Assembly: GCF_002078875.1 (NCBI RefSeq) | Contig: NC_034410.1 | Coordinates: 105,161,989-105,225,988, forward strand | Direction: 5' to 3' | DNA length: 64,000 nt | Origin: Numida meleagris | Lineage: Eukaryota > Chordata > Aves > Galliformes > Numididae | Shown: positions 48,658-61,639 of the stretch, piece by piece | How positions within the stretch are numbered: the stretch's first letter is position 1 | How the letters are laid out: the number at the start of each line of letters is the position of its first letter | Made by a program: the position numbers and the translations under genes | Notes under the pieces: generated by a model | What the model saw: only the letters and a program-made list of their open reading frames with translations | Databases searched by the model: none | What the model was told of the DNA's origin: nothing

Positions 48658-51600
48658 ATGTACTACTCTTTGTGTTGCTCAACTTTTGTGGAAAACATTC
48701 ATTCTGGGAAAACTAAGAGAAAAATTAGGAAAAGCTCTCACAAAAACAAGATATTGATGTAGTGGTCATGGACTACACTGTACAGAATACAAATGCTGAA
48801 ATATCTGTTCATCTAGTTCAAACAGCTGCTATAAAAGGCTCTTTTGTTTTGGAATTCTCTAGGAATTTCCCACACTTTAGCACAACTACGATATATTGAT
48901 TTTTTAAACAGTGGCCAAAAGGACACTTAGTATTTGTGAGAACACTCATAAAAGTTAGTTTTATACACAAATGTTTAGCCTCTTTAGAACACTTCCATAA
49001 TCCATGAAAAAAATAGATTCCATCAAAAGGCAGCTAAGTACAGCAGCATAAATAATTTCTTGGAGTCACTTTTGTGAGGAGACTCTTGACAAAAAAAAAA
49101 AAAAAAAGGACGGACTAACCGTCTCTACCTCCTGCTACAGACCAAAAACAGTGTCCCACATACCCAACCCCTGCCCAATTTTGGGAAAACATTCTATTGC
49201 TCAAACCTTGTAAACAGGGTACCTTTCACACTCTGTGCTAGCCCATCAAATAGCAGCAATCTAATAGTAAGAATACAAAACGACAAGTATTTTCTTGCAT
49301 TTTCTATAGTTCTTTTCAACAGTTTTCTTCTTTAACTGTCAGTTTTATCCGTTTAATCCAGTGCCTCCAATTCTTGGCATTAATAAGTACAAAAATAGAA
49401 GATAAAACCAAATCCTCCAGTGACAATGTATGATGTGACAAGATATCCCTAGGAAAAATTACATTAAAGCTCATGTTCACCATAGGCTAACAAACATCAA
49501 ATAATTCAGTATTTTTTTATATTGATGGATTTAGTACAAAGCTAGAAGACATCAAAGCTCCCTTCAGAAAAAAACAGTCAAGAGGACCTATAACTAATTA
49601 TGATTTTTTCTTAACAGAGATGCTATCAAGACTGTAGCCATCTTCAGACAACCATTAAATAGCCATTAAAAGATAAAAGTTAGATTCTTCAGTGTAGCTA
49701 TTCTACAGCACCATATAGATTAGAAAAAAAAACAAAACACAAGCTTTACAAGTTACTAAAAATCACTATCAATCTTAATTAGCACCTACTGACACTGAGA
49801 CTATGGACTTTAAGTAAATTATTTATACCACTAGTTATTTAAGAATGTTACAATCTCACATATTGTGATAACTATGGAGTGTTCTACTCCCATTGTTTTC
49901 CTGTTTTTCCACCCCACTCAAGTATCTTTTTGATATTTCCAAATAAGAAATGAGTACATTAAAATTACAAATCATAACTTGTTAGAAAGTATTATTTTGT
50001 ATCTGTGTAATGCCTAATTTTTAAGTACAATTTTCAGTCCACAGTACTTAAGACATAGATGCAAAGAAAGGTGAAGTGAAAGATGGATAATAATAGGCAT
50101 TAATTTTGTCACTAAACAATGAGGCATAGCCTCCCAGTTTTTATCACTGCTGTCAAGATAGAATATTAGTATTAAACCTTGCCTTCATATGTATACTGTG
50201 TTTCCACATTCATTTGTATTACAAATAGTATCAAAATTGATTACAAGAAAGGAATAACTAACCACTGAGAAAATTATTGATAAGATAGTTTGAGTTTCCT
50301 ATCTAGATCTTGTGGTAAGCACAAGGTAAACATTTCTGTTTATTACTTTTTGTGGGATCCATAAGATTGCCACTGAAAAGCTGAAGATGATTTCTGGTGG
50401 TATGAATAATCATGTGTTGAATTTGTTTACGCTTTCAAAAGTCTAATAAATCTCAAAAAACATCGAGAAAAGTGATCAGACAAAATACCTAAAAAAGTCA
50501 AAGGGACTTTAAAATCCTTGTTATTAAATACTGCGTCAGAATTAAAATTCAGGAATGCCAGACTTTCAGCACACACACAGCACTGATAAATATCTGTTAA
50601 CAAAGCAGAATTAGAATCATTCTTGTCTTGATAACCTCTTTTCATCTTGGATAGTTTTAGGGAAGGTGAATGGAACAAAATAAGATTTCTATTCACAGTA
50701 GAGAAGTAAATACTTGCAGATACATATATGTGCTCTACCATAAATTTTAGTTCAATCTAGGGAAAATGAGTGGGAAAATGGAATGAGTTTTTCAGTTTCA
50801 CAGCAAACAGGAATTTAACAGAAATATTTAGAAACAACAAAGAGACTTACTGCTGTGAGTAACTAACACTTGGGACACTGAAGCATACAAATATTTATCT
50901 CTACAGCACATAACATGCATACCAGTTCCTAACTTACTGAGCAAGATTACTAACAATATATTGTTTTTCAGATTCTCTGAACCTTCAGAACTTCAACTCA
51001 CATAAACATATTCAGTTCATTCTGCTCTACCACATCCTCAAAAATGTATTAGCAGAACAATACAATACTTGATGAAAAAGACATAGATGTAAAAGTAAAC
51101 TAAAGAGTAGATTGAAAGCAAAGCAATGGGAATTCCTTTCCTGGCTGTAGGAAGAAAGAAGTGGTGGTTGTGGTTTTTGAGGTTCCTACTATTGAATGCA
51201 TTGACATTTTAAGCATTTCAAGTCACGGTAGTAAGTAATGAGTGACCTGGTAATGAGTGTTTAGTGTTATGTATGAAGTTTCAGGTTCAATCACATACTA
51301 GACAGAGTGGAGTCTCAGTTTTGGAGCAAAGTATTTTTAGCTATATAGATATATTTTGTTGTACATCAAATAAAATTATCAAGTGTCAAGACAGCATTAA
51401 CAGCTGTTTTTAAGGACGGATATCCTAGTATCTGCTGGCTGAGAAACAAATTCTGCAGACAACTCAAACCAGGAATACAAGTTCCAGTGCTATAAAGCAC
51501 TTGTTCCTCAGTGCACAATCCGAGAGATATGGACATTAAAGTTTTCTCCTGTAACACTATTTTGAGAATAATCTAAATCAATTTCAATACAAATAATAAT

Positions 51601-53197
51601 TTTTATAGATTAAAAATTAAGTACGCGTTAAGGTAGTATAGCGTGGTTACATAAAAAAAAGAATGTTTATTTTACAAGGCATGTCTGTGAGATATACACG
51701 GTAAGTATTGCAAGACTCTCTCCCCCTCCAAGTATCCTGAAAGTTAAACAGTTCTTGTCTCTCCAATGAAAGACTTAACTAAAATAAGCAGTATGAACAA
51801 ATCTCCAACTGTGAACTAATTAAAGACAATTCCCTTTCATGGTTTTCTCACTAAATGTCATTTGTGATTTTATTTTGCTTTCCCAAGTTTGTCTTACTTT
51901 ACATATCTGCTGTCTATAACACTAATGCAAAGGAACAATTATTTTAAATACTGGACAATATAAACAAACTTAAGAAAATTAACACCAGCATTTATTAAAG
52001 GTCTGAAAGATAACAAAATTTAACTGTGAAAACCAGTGCAGTCTCATACTAGTAATATTCTTTGATTTTACCACACAATAAGAACAGCCACCAAAAACAT
52101 CAAAAAGAGACATCAGAAAATTATTATTTCCATTATTTTCATTTTATTTATCTGTAGTCATAAAAACCATAATATGAAAGTGCCTTTATAATGTTCAAGT
52201 CAGCCTCTGAAATATCTATATTATTCTAAATTAACATTCAATAACTCCATATCAACCCATCTGTATCACAACGTAAATAACAAAAATTAACAAATCTACT
52301 TAACACCCATGGGGTTTTATATTCAACTCTCACTCCCTGCCCCCCATGCACATTGCCTTGTGGCAAAGGAAGAAGGAAGACTGTTGACATTCATAAAAAT
52401 AAAAAAGAGCAAACAAACAAACACAACCAAAACCCACAAGATCCAGCGAAAAGCAATTCAGTTTCAGTTCAGTTACTCGTGTAACATGGCCGGTGAAGAT
52501 GCATTCACACAATAGGCGTTCCGAATTTTATTCATATGTAAACATACTTATGGCCATAAAAGGCTGAGAATACCATATCCTTACCTGCTTATTTATACAC
52601 TCCTTTTCTGAGGCTAGGCACCACTGCATTAATATGATCAAGAAATGCCACAATTCAAATATTGAGCAACAAACAAAGTTGTACTTTGGCTTTCAAAAAC
52701 TAAAACAAAATAGTTTTCATTCTCTTTTAAGCCTTCTGGGCAAATTCTGCTAAAGTCAAAAGAGCAGCTTTGGCATCTTCTTCTCCAAACAGTTAGCACG
52801 TGTAGAAGAGCTTATTGCACCTACCCATAAACCAAATCTGCATTCTGCTGAAAAACCTTGAAAGCCAATTGGCACAGCAAACTGGAGTGAGGTTTACTTC
52901 AAATAAAAAATAAGAACATTTTATCTTAATTGCACGCCCAAGACATTTGAAAAAGAAACTCCAACCTGACCAAAATCAATCATGAAAGAGGACATGAGAT
53001 TTACCTCTGAATTACTTTGTTCATTATGTCTGAAATAGCACTGAGTGGTCTTACATACGTGTGTAGCACAAAAGCATGTAAAAGTCATCCCCACCACAGC
53101 TAAAAATATCTTCTGCTTTTGGGAAGATTCACAAAATGTGAGAAACCTCTAAAACTGAAGTAAATCCACCATTATAAACAGCTAGCAATCTTATCAG
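48658..53197. other. AT-rich stretch without recognisable genes
   Basis: Contains an A run of 18 at about 49089-49106 and no recognised transposon. Open frames at 50427-50741 and 51366-51557 on the minus strand lack splice or start support. Confidence 0.5.
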
Positions 53198-53701
53198 AAA
53201 GACAAGAAAGATGCAGAGCTCTTGGAACGAATCCAGAGAAGGGTCAACAAAATGATCAGAGGGCTGGAGCACCTCTCCTATGAAGAAAGGTTGAAGGAAC
53301 TGGGCTTGTTTAGCTTGGAGAAGAGAAGGTTCCGGGGAGACCTCATTGTGGCCTTCCAGAACTTGAAGGGAGTGTATAAACAGCAGGGGGTACAACTGTT
53401 TACATGGGTGGATAGCGATAGGACAAGAGGGAATATTTTTAAACTGAGACAGGGGAGATGTAGGTTAGATATTAAGGAGGAAGTTTTTCCACACAGAGGG
53501 TGGTGACACATTGGAACAGGTTGCCCAGGGAAGTTGTGGATGCTCCATCCCTGGAGGCATTCAAGGCCAGGCTGGACGTGGCTCTGGGCAGCCTGGTCTA
53601 GTGGTTGGCGACCCTGCAGTCAGCAGAGGGGTTGAAACTAGATGATCTTTGAGGTCCTTTTCAACCTAGGCCATTCTATGATCTACTATCATTCTATAAT
53701 C
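53198..53701 (+). mobile_element. CR1 LINE, 5'-truncated
   Basis: Begins at GACAAGAAAGATGCAGAGCT and reads in one long open frame from 53222 to 53506 (peptides [20 protein letters not shown] and [13 protein letters not shown]), unlike the other copies, which have stops in this region. It continues through the 3' UTR to CCATTCTATGATCTACTATC and CATTCTATAATCA. A different CR1 subfamily from the two sibling pairs, judged by its version of this block. Confidence 0.95.
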
Positions 53702-54380
53702 ACTTCATTCTGAAAAAGTAATTATAGTTAGTGGTATCTTCAAATATTTACTCAATTATACCAGTATTTTAAAAATGAACAGATGTTATTATCCATTCTC
53801 ATTTTCACACACAATGGATTACACTGAAAAAAGAACTGAAACAGAAAAGCAAAACACAGTTTTAGATAAATTTAATCTGTGTTCAAAACAGAAGCTTACT
53901 TATCCTCAGTGCTTCAGCTCCTAGGAGTAGGTTTACGAGCTGACAACCTGACAGTATTTCTTTCTTATGACTGGCTGAGGACATCCAATTGTCATACAAT
54001 AAATTTCAGTAATTAGTATACATATTAGAAGTAACTCATCTTTTCACAAGAACAATGTTCTTTTGGATAAACAATAGCTTCTGCAACACTAAATTATAGA
54101 GGGCATGCTACTAATTTATGGTGGGTTACAATTATACATGTTGTGGGCCACAAGCACTCTGTGGGCTGTGTAATGAAGGCCAATAGTTTAAAAACTGATT
54201 AGAATTACAAATAATCTTCCAGGTGTTTTCAATGTTGTTATGGAAGACAGCACTGTCTTAGCCTTAAATCTCCAAAATCAAGTTGAAATAAAATATCAAA
54301 ACCTCTGTGGTAAAAGTTAAGAAATATTTTTTCCAAAACAAGTATTTTGGTTTAGTGGGCAATATTAGTGGTAGATGAAT

Positions 54381-54439
54381 GGCTGGACTAGATTATCTAA
54401 GAGGTCTTTTCCAACCTTAATGGTTCTATGATTCTATTG
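54381..54439 (+). mobile_element. CR1 3'-end scrap
   Basis: GGCTGGACTAGATTATCTAA, GAGGTCTTTTCCAACCTTA and GGTTCTATGATTCTATTG are the terminal bases of a CR1; extreme 5' truncation. Confidence 0.86.
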
Positions 54440-57058
54440 TTTTTATATTGCTGATCAAGAATAAAGATAGCATAGCAGTGACACTACGACTGATGTTAAC
54501 ATCAGATCTAATTGCTACACACACACATTGTTTTCAACTTGTAAATACAATCACAAATTTGGTCCTCTTTGATAATACACAAAATGCATTTGTTGGCATG
54601 AGAAAAAGTGAGAGTAAGAATAATTATTAAAGAATGATACATGAGATAGTTGGAATTATCTGTACTTACATTAAAAGAATAAGTTTCAACTTCCTATCTC
54701 ACATCATTACACAAAAATTGGAAATATTCCTTTTAAATAAATTCAAAACAGAAGGAAGAAGCTCCTCAAATCCTTTATTTTTCTTTTCACTTTACTTTCC
54801 TCTTTTTAAGTAGACTTTTATATCTAAGAAGCTATATTGTAGTAATACACGTAATTATTGTTTGCAATGATAGTTGATCAATAGCATTACAGTAAACAAA
54901 TCCTAACCAAAATACCTCAATTATTCAGCTATTAAAAATGGAGATATTATTTATATAACATATAAAAAGCTACTTGGAGCTCAACAGGCAAAAATAGTAA
55001 TGTTTTAATATTGGATAATATTCATATTTTCATTTAGGAATGGCTATGCTGATGTAAATAATAATTTTCCATTTTTCTATAGATTTATGCAGTCCTAAGT
55101 TAGAATTTTTTAGAGTAAACAGAATACAGAACATAATGAAGGACAAAAATACATTCTGGCAGTTGGGATGAGAAAAAAAAATCACAATATTATGGATTTA
55201 GAAGATCAGCATTAAATGTTTGCCACCATTAAAAACATGTAATAGTGGAAAGCTCTTTATATGTTACACGTAAAGGTTCAGAAGTCTGTCTTGGAAAATC
55301 CTCTATCTATATTCATATAGTTTTATAAATGTAAAAATAATATATGTTGCACAATCCAATTATTTATGAATTTCAGATTAATTAAGATAGTTAAGCCAAG
55401 TGGTCTGATACTAAACATGTATGTGATTAAATCATTAAAGAAATGTAATTGCTGTGCTCACGTAGCAAATATAACAGTTTTCAGGAGTACTACATAAGGA
55501 ATACAAAAATATAAATATGAAACAAAACAAATTATATAAAGATATTAATTGGATTTAAAATATCCAAAATATCAAAAACAAAACACCATTAGTCAATTAA
55601 AACTACTTTGCTATCATTAACTACTTATAAAACTTATTAATTTCAGTTTTTAAGGGATACTAAGAAGGTACTGGTTAGTCTACAGATACACTGAGAGCAT
55701 ATTCTAAAGCACACAGAGAGCACAGATGACAGAAAATACACATGTTAAATTTGAATTTGTCTCAACCTTGTTATTATGAATATGAATATCAAGCAATTAT
55801 AAGTTGTAGGCTGTAGATGAAAATACCCTTATTGAACAGGCACTCATTTTAAATTTTCTGAATCTACTTCATTTTCTACTCAGCACCTAAGCTGAAAACT
55901 TAAATTTCTCCTTATTTGTGACAGGTTTTGTGATACAAGTTTTTAAAAAATAGGTATTGTTTTGTCCAGTACAGCAGAATATCATTATGAAACAGCAATT
56001 TTCTAAATCTTACAGATCAAAACAGTTGCATTTTTGGAATCTAAAGTGTGGAAAAAGCTCTTAGCAATGCCATGAAGAGAACTGAATATCAGTACATGTT
56101 TCCACATAAGAGTAACTCTGCAAATGTCCTTCATTTTGGGAATATCTTGTGCTTTTAAATGGTTTTGTTGGCTAGATAAATACAGCATGCAAAACTTTAA
56201 AGAAATAGCCAAATGTATATTTAGCAGGGTTTTTCTACGTACTTACTTAAAATCCAGGTTTCTACTGAAGACAATGAGGTTGCATAGATTTCAGAAAGGG
56301 GAGATATGGCTTTCAAACTCTACAATATCTAAAAGATGTTCTGAAGAAATGAAGATAGAAACAGATCTGAAAGAGGTATCATGGTCCCGATCTTTTGTTA
56401 AGAACTCTGTAGATGGCTTTCTTCACCTGTGTGAAACTTACGGCAGGACTAGTGAAATACCGAAGAACAAGTAAAAAAAAAAAAAAACAACATTAAAAGA
56501 TCAGTGCTCCGAAGGATAAGTTTTCTCTTTACTGCACATCGGTTAAAACCAGATTTTGAACTAATCTGGATATTTACAATAAAACAATCCATTGTAGATT
56601 TCCATTATTTTCTTGGTGGCGTCTCAGTAGTAATATCATCAGTTTTTAGCAGAAAAAGAATAAAAGACTTGCAAAGTCTTAATCTTGTAATCTGCAGTAA
56701 CAGAACTCATTTATATCAGATCTGCTAAGAGACACTATATGAACAGCTCACTTGAGCTTCCACTGATACTCACCTCAAAAATCCACATGAAACTGAAGAG
56801 GCCTTAAAATAGATACTTAGCTTTTTACAATCAATATAGTTCTAGGAGAGGGAGGTACCTAGTGCAGATCTTTTTTCAAATTCATTCTGAACTGTGCAAA
56901 ATCTGCTCAAACAGAACTGATTTTGTAGTTTGCAATCAAATTAGATGAGGACCCCTAAAATAACTGTTACTTGTACCTCTGGGGCAAACAGTCCTGAGAC
57001 GCTCGTTTGCAGATGATGTTAGGCAAGAAAGGATGATTTAAAAAAAAAAAATAAATCT

Positions 57059-57094
<36 letters not shown>

Positions 57095-57353
57095 AGTCTA
57101 TGATCCTATCAGCCTTCCTGTCCAAAACTCAAACTCTTGAAATGGCATACTCTTTTTAATTTTTGATTATGTACCATGGTCTTCTAAGAGATGATGTGCA
57201 TATTGAAAAAGCTGTTAACCAGCACTGAAACATCCCTTTGCTCACCGACACGCAGAATGGTTAGCGATAACTTTAATCTCTGACATGATCAAACAGCAAT
57301 AACAGCGTTTCACCATTCCTGATGCAGTTCTAGCTTAAGAGCCAAAGACACAT
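54440..57353. other. AT-rich stretch with homopolymers
   Basis: No transposon was recognised. 56124-56474 on the plus strand is open for 116 codons and its stop is immediately followed by about 15 A. An AAAGGGGAG to GAAAGAG segment inside it has fair splice borders (acceptor ATTTCAG, donor GTATCA). No homology was recognised. Confidence 0.4.
57038..57093. repeat. A tract followed by a 34-base T tract
   Basis: About 11 A at 57040-57050, a short spacer, then an uninterrupted T run at 57060-57093. The pair could fold back. The T run could also be the tail of a retrocopy lying on the minus strand, though no parent was recognised to its right. Confidence 0.9.
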
Positions 57354-57465
57354 TAGAATCATAGAACCACAGAATTTCCAGAGTTGGAAGGGACCCATAA
57401 GGACTATGGAGTCCAACTCCTGGTTCCACACAGGACTGCCCAAAAATCAGACCATATCTTAGAGA
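57354..57465 (-). mobile_element. CR1 fragment, same type as 9849-10090
   Basis: The plus strand shows TTAGAATCATAGAACCACAG, GAGTTGGAAGGGACCC, GAGTCCAACTCCTGGTTCCA and CACAGGACTGCCCAAAAATC, the reversed 3' end of this CR1 type. It ends by about 57465. Confidence 0.92.
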
Positions 57466-59723
57466 GCAGATCTAAATAATATTTAAATAAAGATTTTTAG
57501 TTCTATTAACTAAGCATAGGTATGGTAAACTGTTAAGAACTAGACATAACACTTCTTTAGATCACACCTGTTTCACTTCTCAAAAGTGCTATTTCAGCTA
57601 ATTTAACCATTTGTTCCTCTTAGGTACACCTTTTGCTAGGAAATTCCAGCCGCTGAGATCAACATGAGTAAATCACATAGCTGACTTAGTTTTGATAATA
57701 GAAAAAAATGGCTGACTGAAAATGCTTAAAGACTGTGGAAGCATAGAATATCAATAGGTGACTAGACAGTTTTGGATTCCAGATGTCACATGCAGGCAAG
57801 TCTCAAGTAATGAACTTGTTATGAACTAACCACCAGTACTGCTTCGCTCAGAAACATGACAGACAAATCATAGATTTATGTAGATTATTATTTTTCATGA
57901 ATGAGTATAAAGAGAAGATTCTAGAGACTGTTTTATTTTGCTCCTGCTTTAGCTGGCCGACAGGATAATCAAGCAATAAAACTGTAGAATTGTGTCCATT
58001 TCCTCATGCCTGCTCTGTACCAAAATAAAACACATGGATGTATGCAATTTATTGGGCTGAAAAAAACCCTTGTATTCCTGAGAGATCTGCATCACAGACA
58101 CAGGCATAACCTTACATACCGTCTGCCACTTAATCAGGCAACTTCTTAGGAAGCAGGGTCCTAAATATCCTACTGCTCCCCGCTAAAACAATTAACCTTC
58201 ATATTCTGATTTCACATTCAGAATGAATAGGAAGAGCGAAAGATAGCTGTCATGATTTATCAAAAGGTCTGCTTCTTTCCACAAGCAGAGGGAGACAATT
58301 CTGCTGGAATGGGCTTGAATATCAGCTCCCAACAGCCTAAATACCTCGCATCCATGTCTTTGAGACGCAGAACTTTTGTTAGAATGCTAGCACAAACCCA
58401 TTTTGGAGCTGTCACAGACAGGTTTTTGTGTCGGCTCCTTTTCTTTTCTGTAGAAAAAACTAAGTGGTGTGATGGGATGCTTAGTTCTACATCAACTCCA
58501 CTACTAATCTGCTAAAGAAATTGGCAAGGAATGTCAGGGGATACTTCTAAGAGAAAACAAAAATATGCTCCATGCCTTCACAGTTGTATCTTTTAAGCCC
58601 AAAATGTCTCCAGGTTGAAATTGTCCTTCCTTGCATTCCTGCTTCTGAACTTCCATTCCATAATCAGACAGATAGCATTTAAGAACAACTATTGGAGGTC
58701 ATAAAAGTTTTGCACGACTATTCATAAACCATTTCCAACTCAATAAATGTGATTTCAGAATTTTTAAAAAAATTGGTTTTATGTGCAACAAATTCAGTCT
58801 TAAAGCAGTGCTTTCAACTTATTAATGTAAAATCAGAACATCTTTTTTTCTTCAAAGTATACAACTAATTAAAATTCATCTCTCGTGATTTACAACATAT
58901 GCTGACCTCAGCACAACACTGTTATCACCTAGCTACAATTTTCTGCTTTTATATTCAATAGGACTTCTGAATGGTAAGACAATGAAGGGTATTTGCTCCT
59001 CCTCTTTCATTATACATTCCCAGGTTTAACAAGAGAAATTATACTCTGTTTTGCAACATACAATAAATTTGAGTACATAATGATTTTAAATTTTTAACAA
59101 CATATACTCATTATTTAACAGTGCTGCATTCTTTGATATTTCTTATATTTTAATTATTTTAATGATTAAATTTTAAGAGAAGTTTAATCACAGTACTTTC
59201 CTACTGACGCATCCCTCATGATCTCTTTGTACAGATAATCCAATACAATTATTACAAGACTCTTCAACCAGAAAACATGTTCTGTACCCCAAATTGATAC
59301 TTAGTGTGTTATTTCTTTGTCACATATCCCAGTGACACAGTTTTTTGGGTTGTTTTCTGGACTGCTTAGCGAATTTTGTTGGCCTCAGGCAATTGTCTAT
59401 ACTCTCCTATGATGCTAAAATCATCAAAAAGGTCTTCTACAAAATCACTGTTATTTATTTTTCAGCAGTGGATTGCCTGCTGAGCCGCAGTGACTTGAAA
59501 TTCCTCATTCTTTAATAAAACAGTTTTAAATAGTTGTAAATAAAATTGCCTTATCATATGATGGCAGATTCAGCTCTGAACCTTCTATTTTGCCTGACAG
59601 ACCTTTGTGGTTTAAAGGTATGAGATAAAGTATTCAAAAAAGGAGTATTATTCTTAGCTATGCTAAGTCAACCATGGCTATACAAGTGAGATTACCTTCG
59701 CAGAGATCTGCATTTGACTATGG

Positions 59724-59797
59724 CATGGGTGCCCAGCCTTTTGGCTTGCCTGGGTCACATTCAACAAATAGAAATTGTGCTGGGCCACATATACATA
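59724..59797 (-). mobile_element. left end of a hAT-type DNA transposon (3' end of the element)
   Basis: CATGGGTGCCCAGCCTTTTG followed by GCTTGCCTGGGTCACATT and GTGCTGGGCCACATA resembles the terminal region of hAT elements that begin CAGGGGTGCCCAAC. It lies directly against the mariner at 59798 and in line with the hAT transposase remains at 60343-60782, so it is taken as the distal part of the same element. Confidence 0.55.
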
Positions 59798-60342
59798 GGT
59801 CACTCCAAAAATACTGCCTCCTATTTATTTCCAGGGAAACAACAACAGATACAAAGAGCACGATAATACTGTTTGATAGAATGCATTCTCAGCTACAAAA
59901 AATTATTTTTCAACATAGTCACCGCCATTAGCTATGCACTATCACAAGCAATGAACAAGAACCTGCATGCCACACTCGTAACAATCTGCACCAATGAAGG
60001 TGACCCACTCTCACCACTGCTGAAACATACCACTCACAGCCTCACTATGCTCACATTTACTGTTTCATCTACATAAACTTTCAGCAAGCAATGGTGAATG
60101 TCAATGGGTGCAACTTTTTCCACATGGAGGAATTCAGTGACACACCTTTGCTTCATACACATTTCCATGTCAGACATCTTTCTGTCAGACTGCTCCTCTG
60201 CTGCCATCTATCACACAGCATTAAAATGTAATGGAATGTTGTCAGGAAGGTTCAGGCTCTACTGCCATACCACTGGTATCCATCTCTGACGTTTCAAGCC
60301 AACATAATAAAACAGGAGGCATTACTTTCAGAGTAATCCTCA
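59798..60342 (-). mobile_element. Galluhop-like mariner, internally deleted, inside a hAT element
   Basis: Ends are GGTCACTCCAAAAATACTGC on the left and AGGAGGCATTACTTTCAGAG followed by TAATCCT on the right, an imperfect inverted pair with TA nearby. Read on the minus strand it has the same parts as the copy at 48144: the N-terminal segment (CATTGACATTCACCATTGC on the plus strand here), then the C-terminal segment ending at the GGTGACTATGTTG equivalent. Frames are broken. Non-autonomous. Confidence 0.9.
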
Positions 60343-60782
60343 CATAATATGTAATACGGTTAATACACAACTAATAAAATATTTTAACTATTTTTCTTAA
60401 AACATTAAAAAGAAGTGAGAGAGGAACAAAAACAAAACCAGTGGGATATTTGACCTTGTTTTTGTGAAACTAACACACGAGTCTGGTTCAACAGCAGTAG
60501 CTGCAATTCTTAGTGAGGTCTCAAGTTGTTCATTTGAGATTTTTGATGAGATTTCACTTTTCCTGTACTTCATCCTTGACAATACTTGTTCAAAATGCGT
60601 GCGCTGTCAAGAAGTGATAATATGAATAAGGTGTGATAGTGAAGCAAAGGATATTTCTTTTCTGCTAAGATGAGGATTATGAAAGTCCGGTAAAGAAACG
60701 TGATCAGATTTTTTTAGTTGAATATCTGATTGCAACACTATATTCCCATTTGAAAATTTTGCTACACCTTAAGCTGTGGGGT
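60343..60782 (-). pseudogene. hAT transposase C-terminal fossil
   Basis: On the minus strand one frame gives LQSDIQLKKSDHVSLPDFH, later FEQVLSRMKYRKSEISSK and ISNEQLETSLRIAATAVEPD. A one-base shift then gives VLVSQKQGQISH before the sequence becomes non-coding at about 60425. These match the order of the hAT C-terminal dimerisation region, with hallmarks SLRIA-T and a final LV-x-x-KQ-x-Q-x-SH, as in GTF2IRD2- and ZBED-type transposases. Stops and the frameshift show it is dead. The rest of the protein continues beyond the CR1 at 61640. Confidence 0.72.
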
Positions 60783-61639
60783 GTGGTCGACACACCCAAG
60801 TGAAGGGATGCTATTCAGAGAGATCTATACAGTCTTGAGCAGTGGGCCCAGGAGAACCTCATGAGGTTCAATAAATCCAAGTGTAAGGTCTTGCACTTGG
60901 GTCGAGGCAACACCCACTATCAGTACAAGCTGGAGGACTTAAGGATAGAGCACAGCCCCACCAAAAAGAATTTGGGGGTACTGGTGGATGGAAGCTGGAC
61001 ATCAGCCAGCAATGAGCCTTGCAGCCCAGAAAGCCAACTGTATCCTGGCATCAAAAGAAGCGTGGCCAGTAGGGCAATGGAAACTGATTCTGCCCCTCTA
61101 CTCTGCGCTGGTGAGGCCTCACCTGGAGTACTGCATCCAGATGTGGAGTCCTCAGTACAGGAGAGACATAGACCTGTTGGAGCTCCTCCCGAGGAGGGCC
61201 ACACAAATGACGCAAGGGATGGAACACCTTCCCTATGAGGACAGGCTGAGAGAGCTGGGGCTGTTCAGCCTGGAGAAGAGAAGGCTCTGAGGAGAACCGG
61301 GAGCTGACTTTCACTATCTAAAAGGTAGGTATAAGAAGGAAGGAGACAGACTCTTTAGCAGAATCTGCTGTGATAGGACAAGGGGGAATAGTTTCAAACT
61401 AAAAGAGGGAGATTTAGATTGGATATAAAGAAAAAGTCTTTTACAGTGAGGGTGGTAAGGCACTGGAACAGGTTGCCCAGAGAGGTGGTGGATGCTACAT
61501 CCCTGGAAACATTCAAGGTCAGGCTGGATCAGGCTCTGAGCATCCTGAGGTAGCTGTAGGTGTCCCAGTTCATTGCAGGGGAGTTGGACTAGAAGACCTT
61601 TAAAGATCCCTTCCAACTCTAAGAATTCTATGATTCTAT
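60783..61639 (+). mobile_element. CR1 LINE inserted in the hAT fossil, longest CR1 here
   Basis: Starts at GTGGTCGACACACCCAAGTG (peptide GRVDT-like) and includes the ORF2 segment FNKSKCKVLHLGRGNTHYQY, then the [20 protein letters not shown] block, the 3' UTR and tail (AAGAATTCTATGATTCTAT). A deletion at GCATCAAAAGAAG breaks the frame, and TGA follows AGAAGGCTC. It shares subfamily variants with the copy at 2503. It lies against the orientation of the surrounding hAT. Confidence 0.96.
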
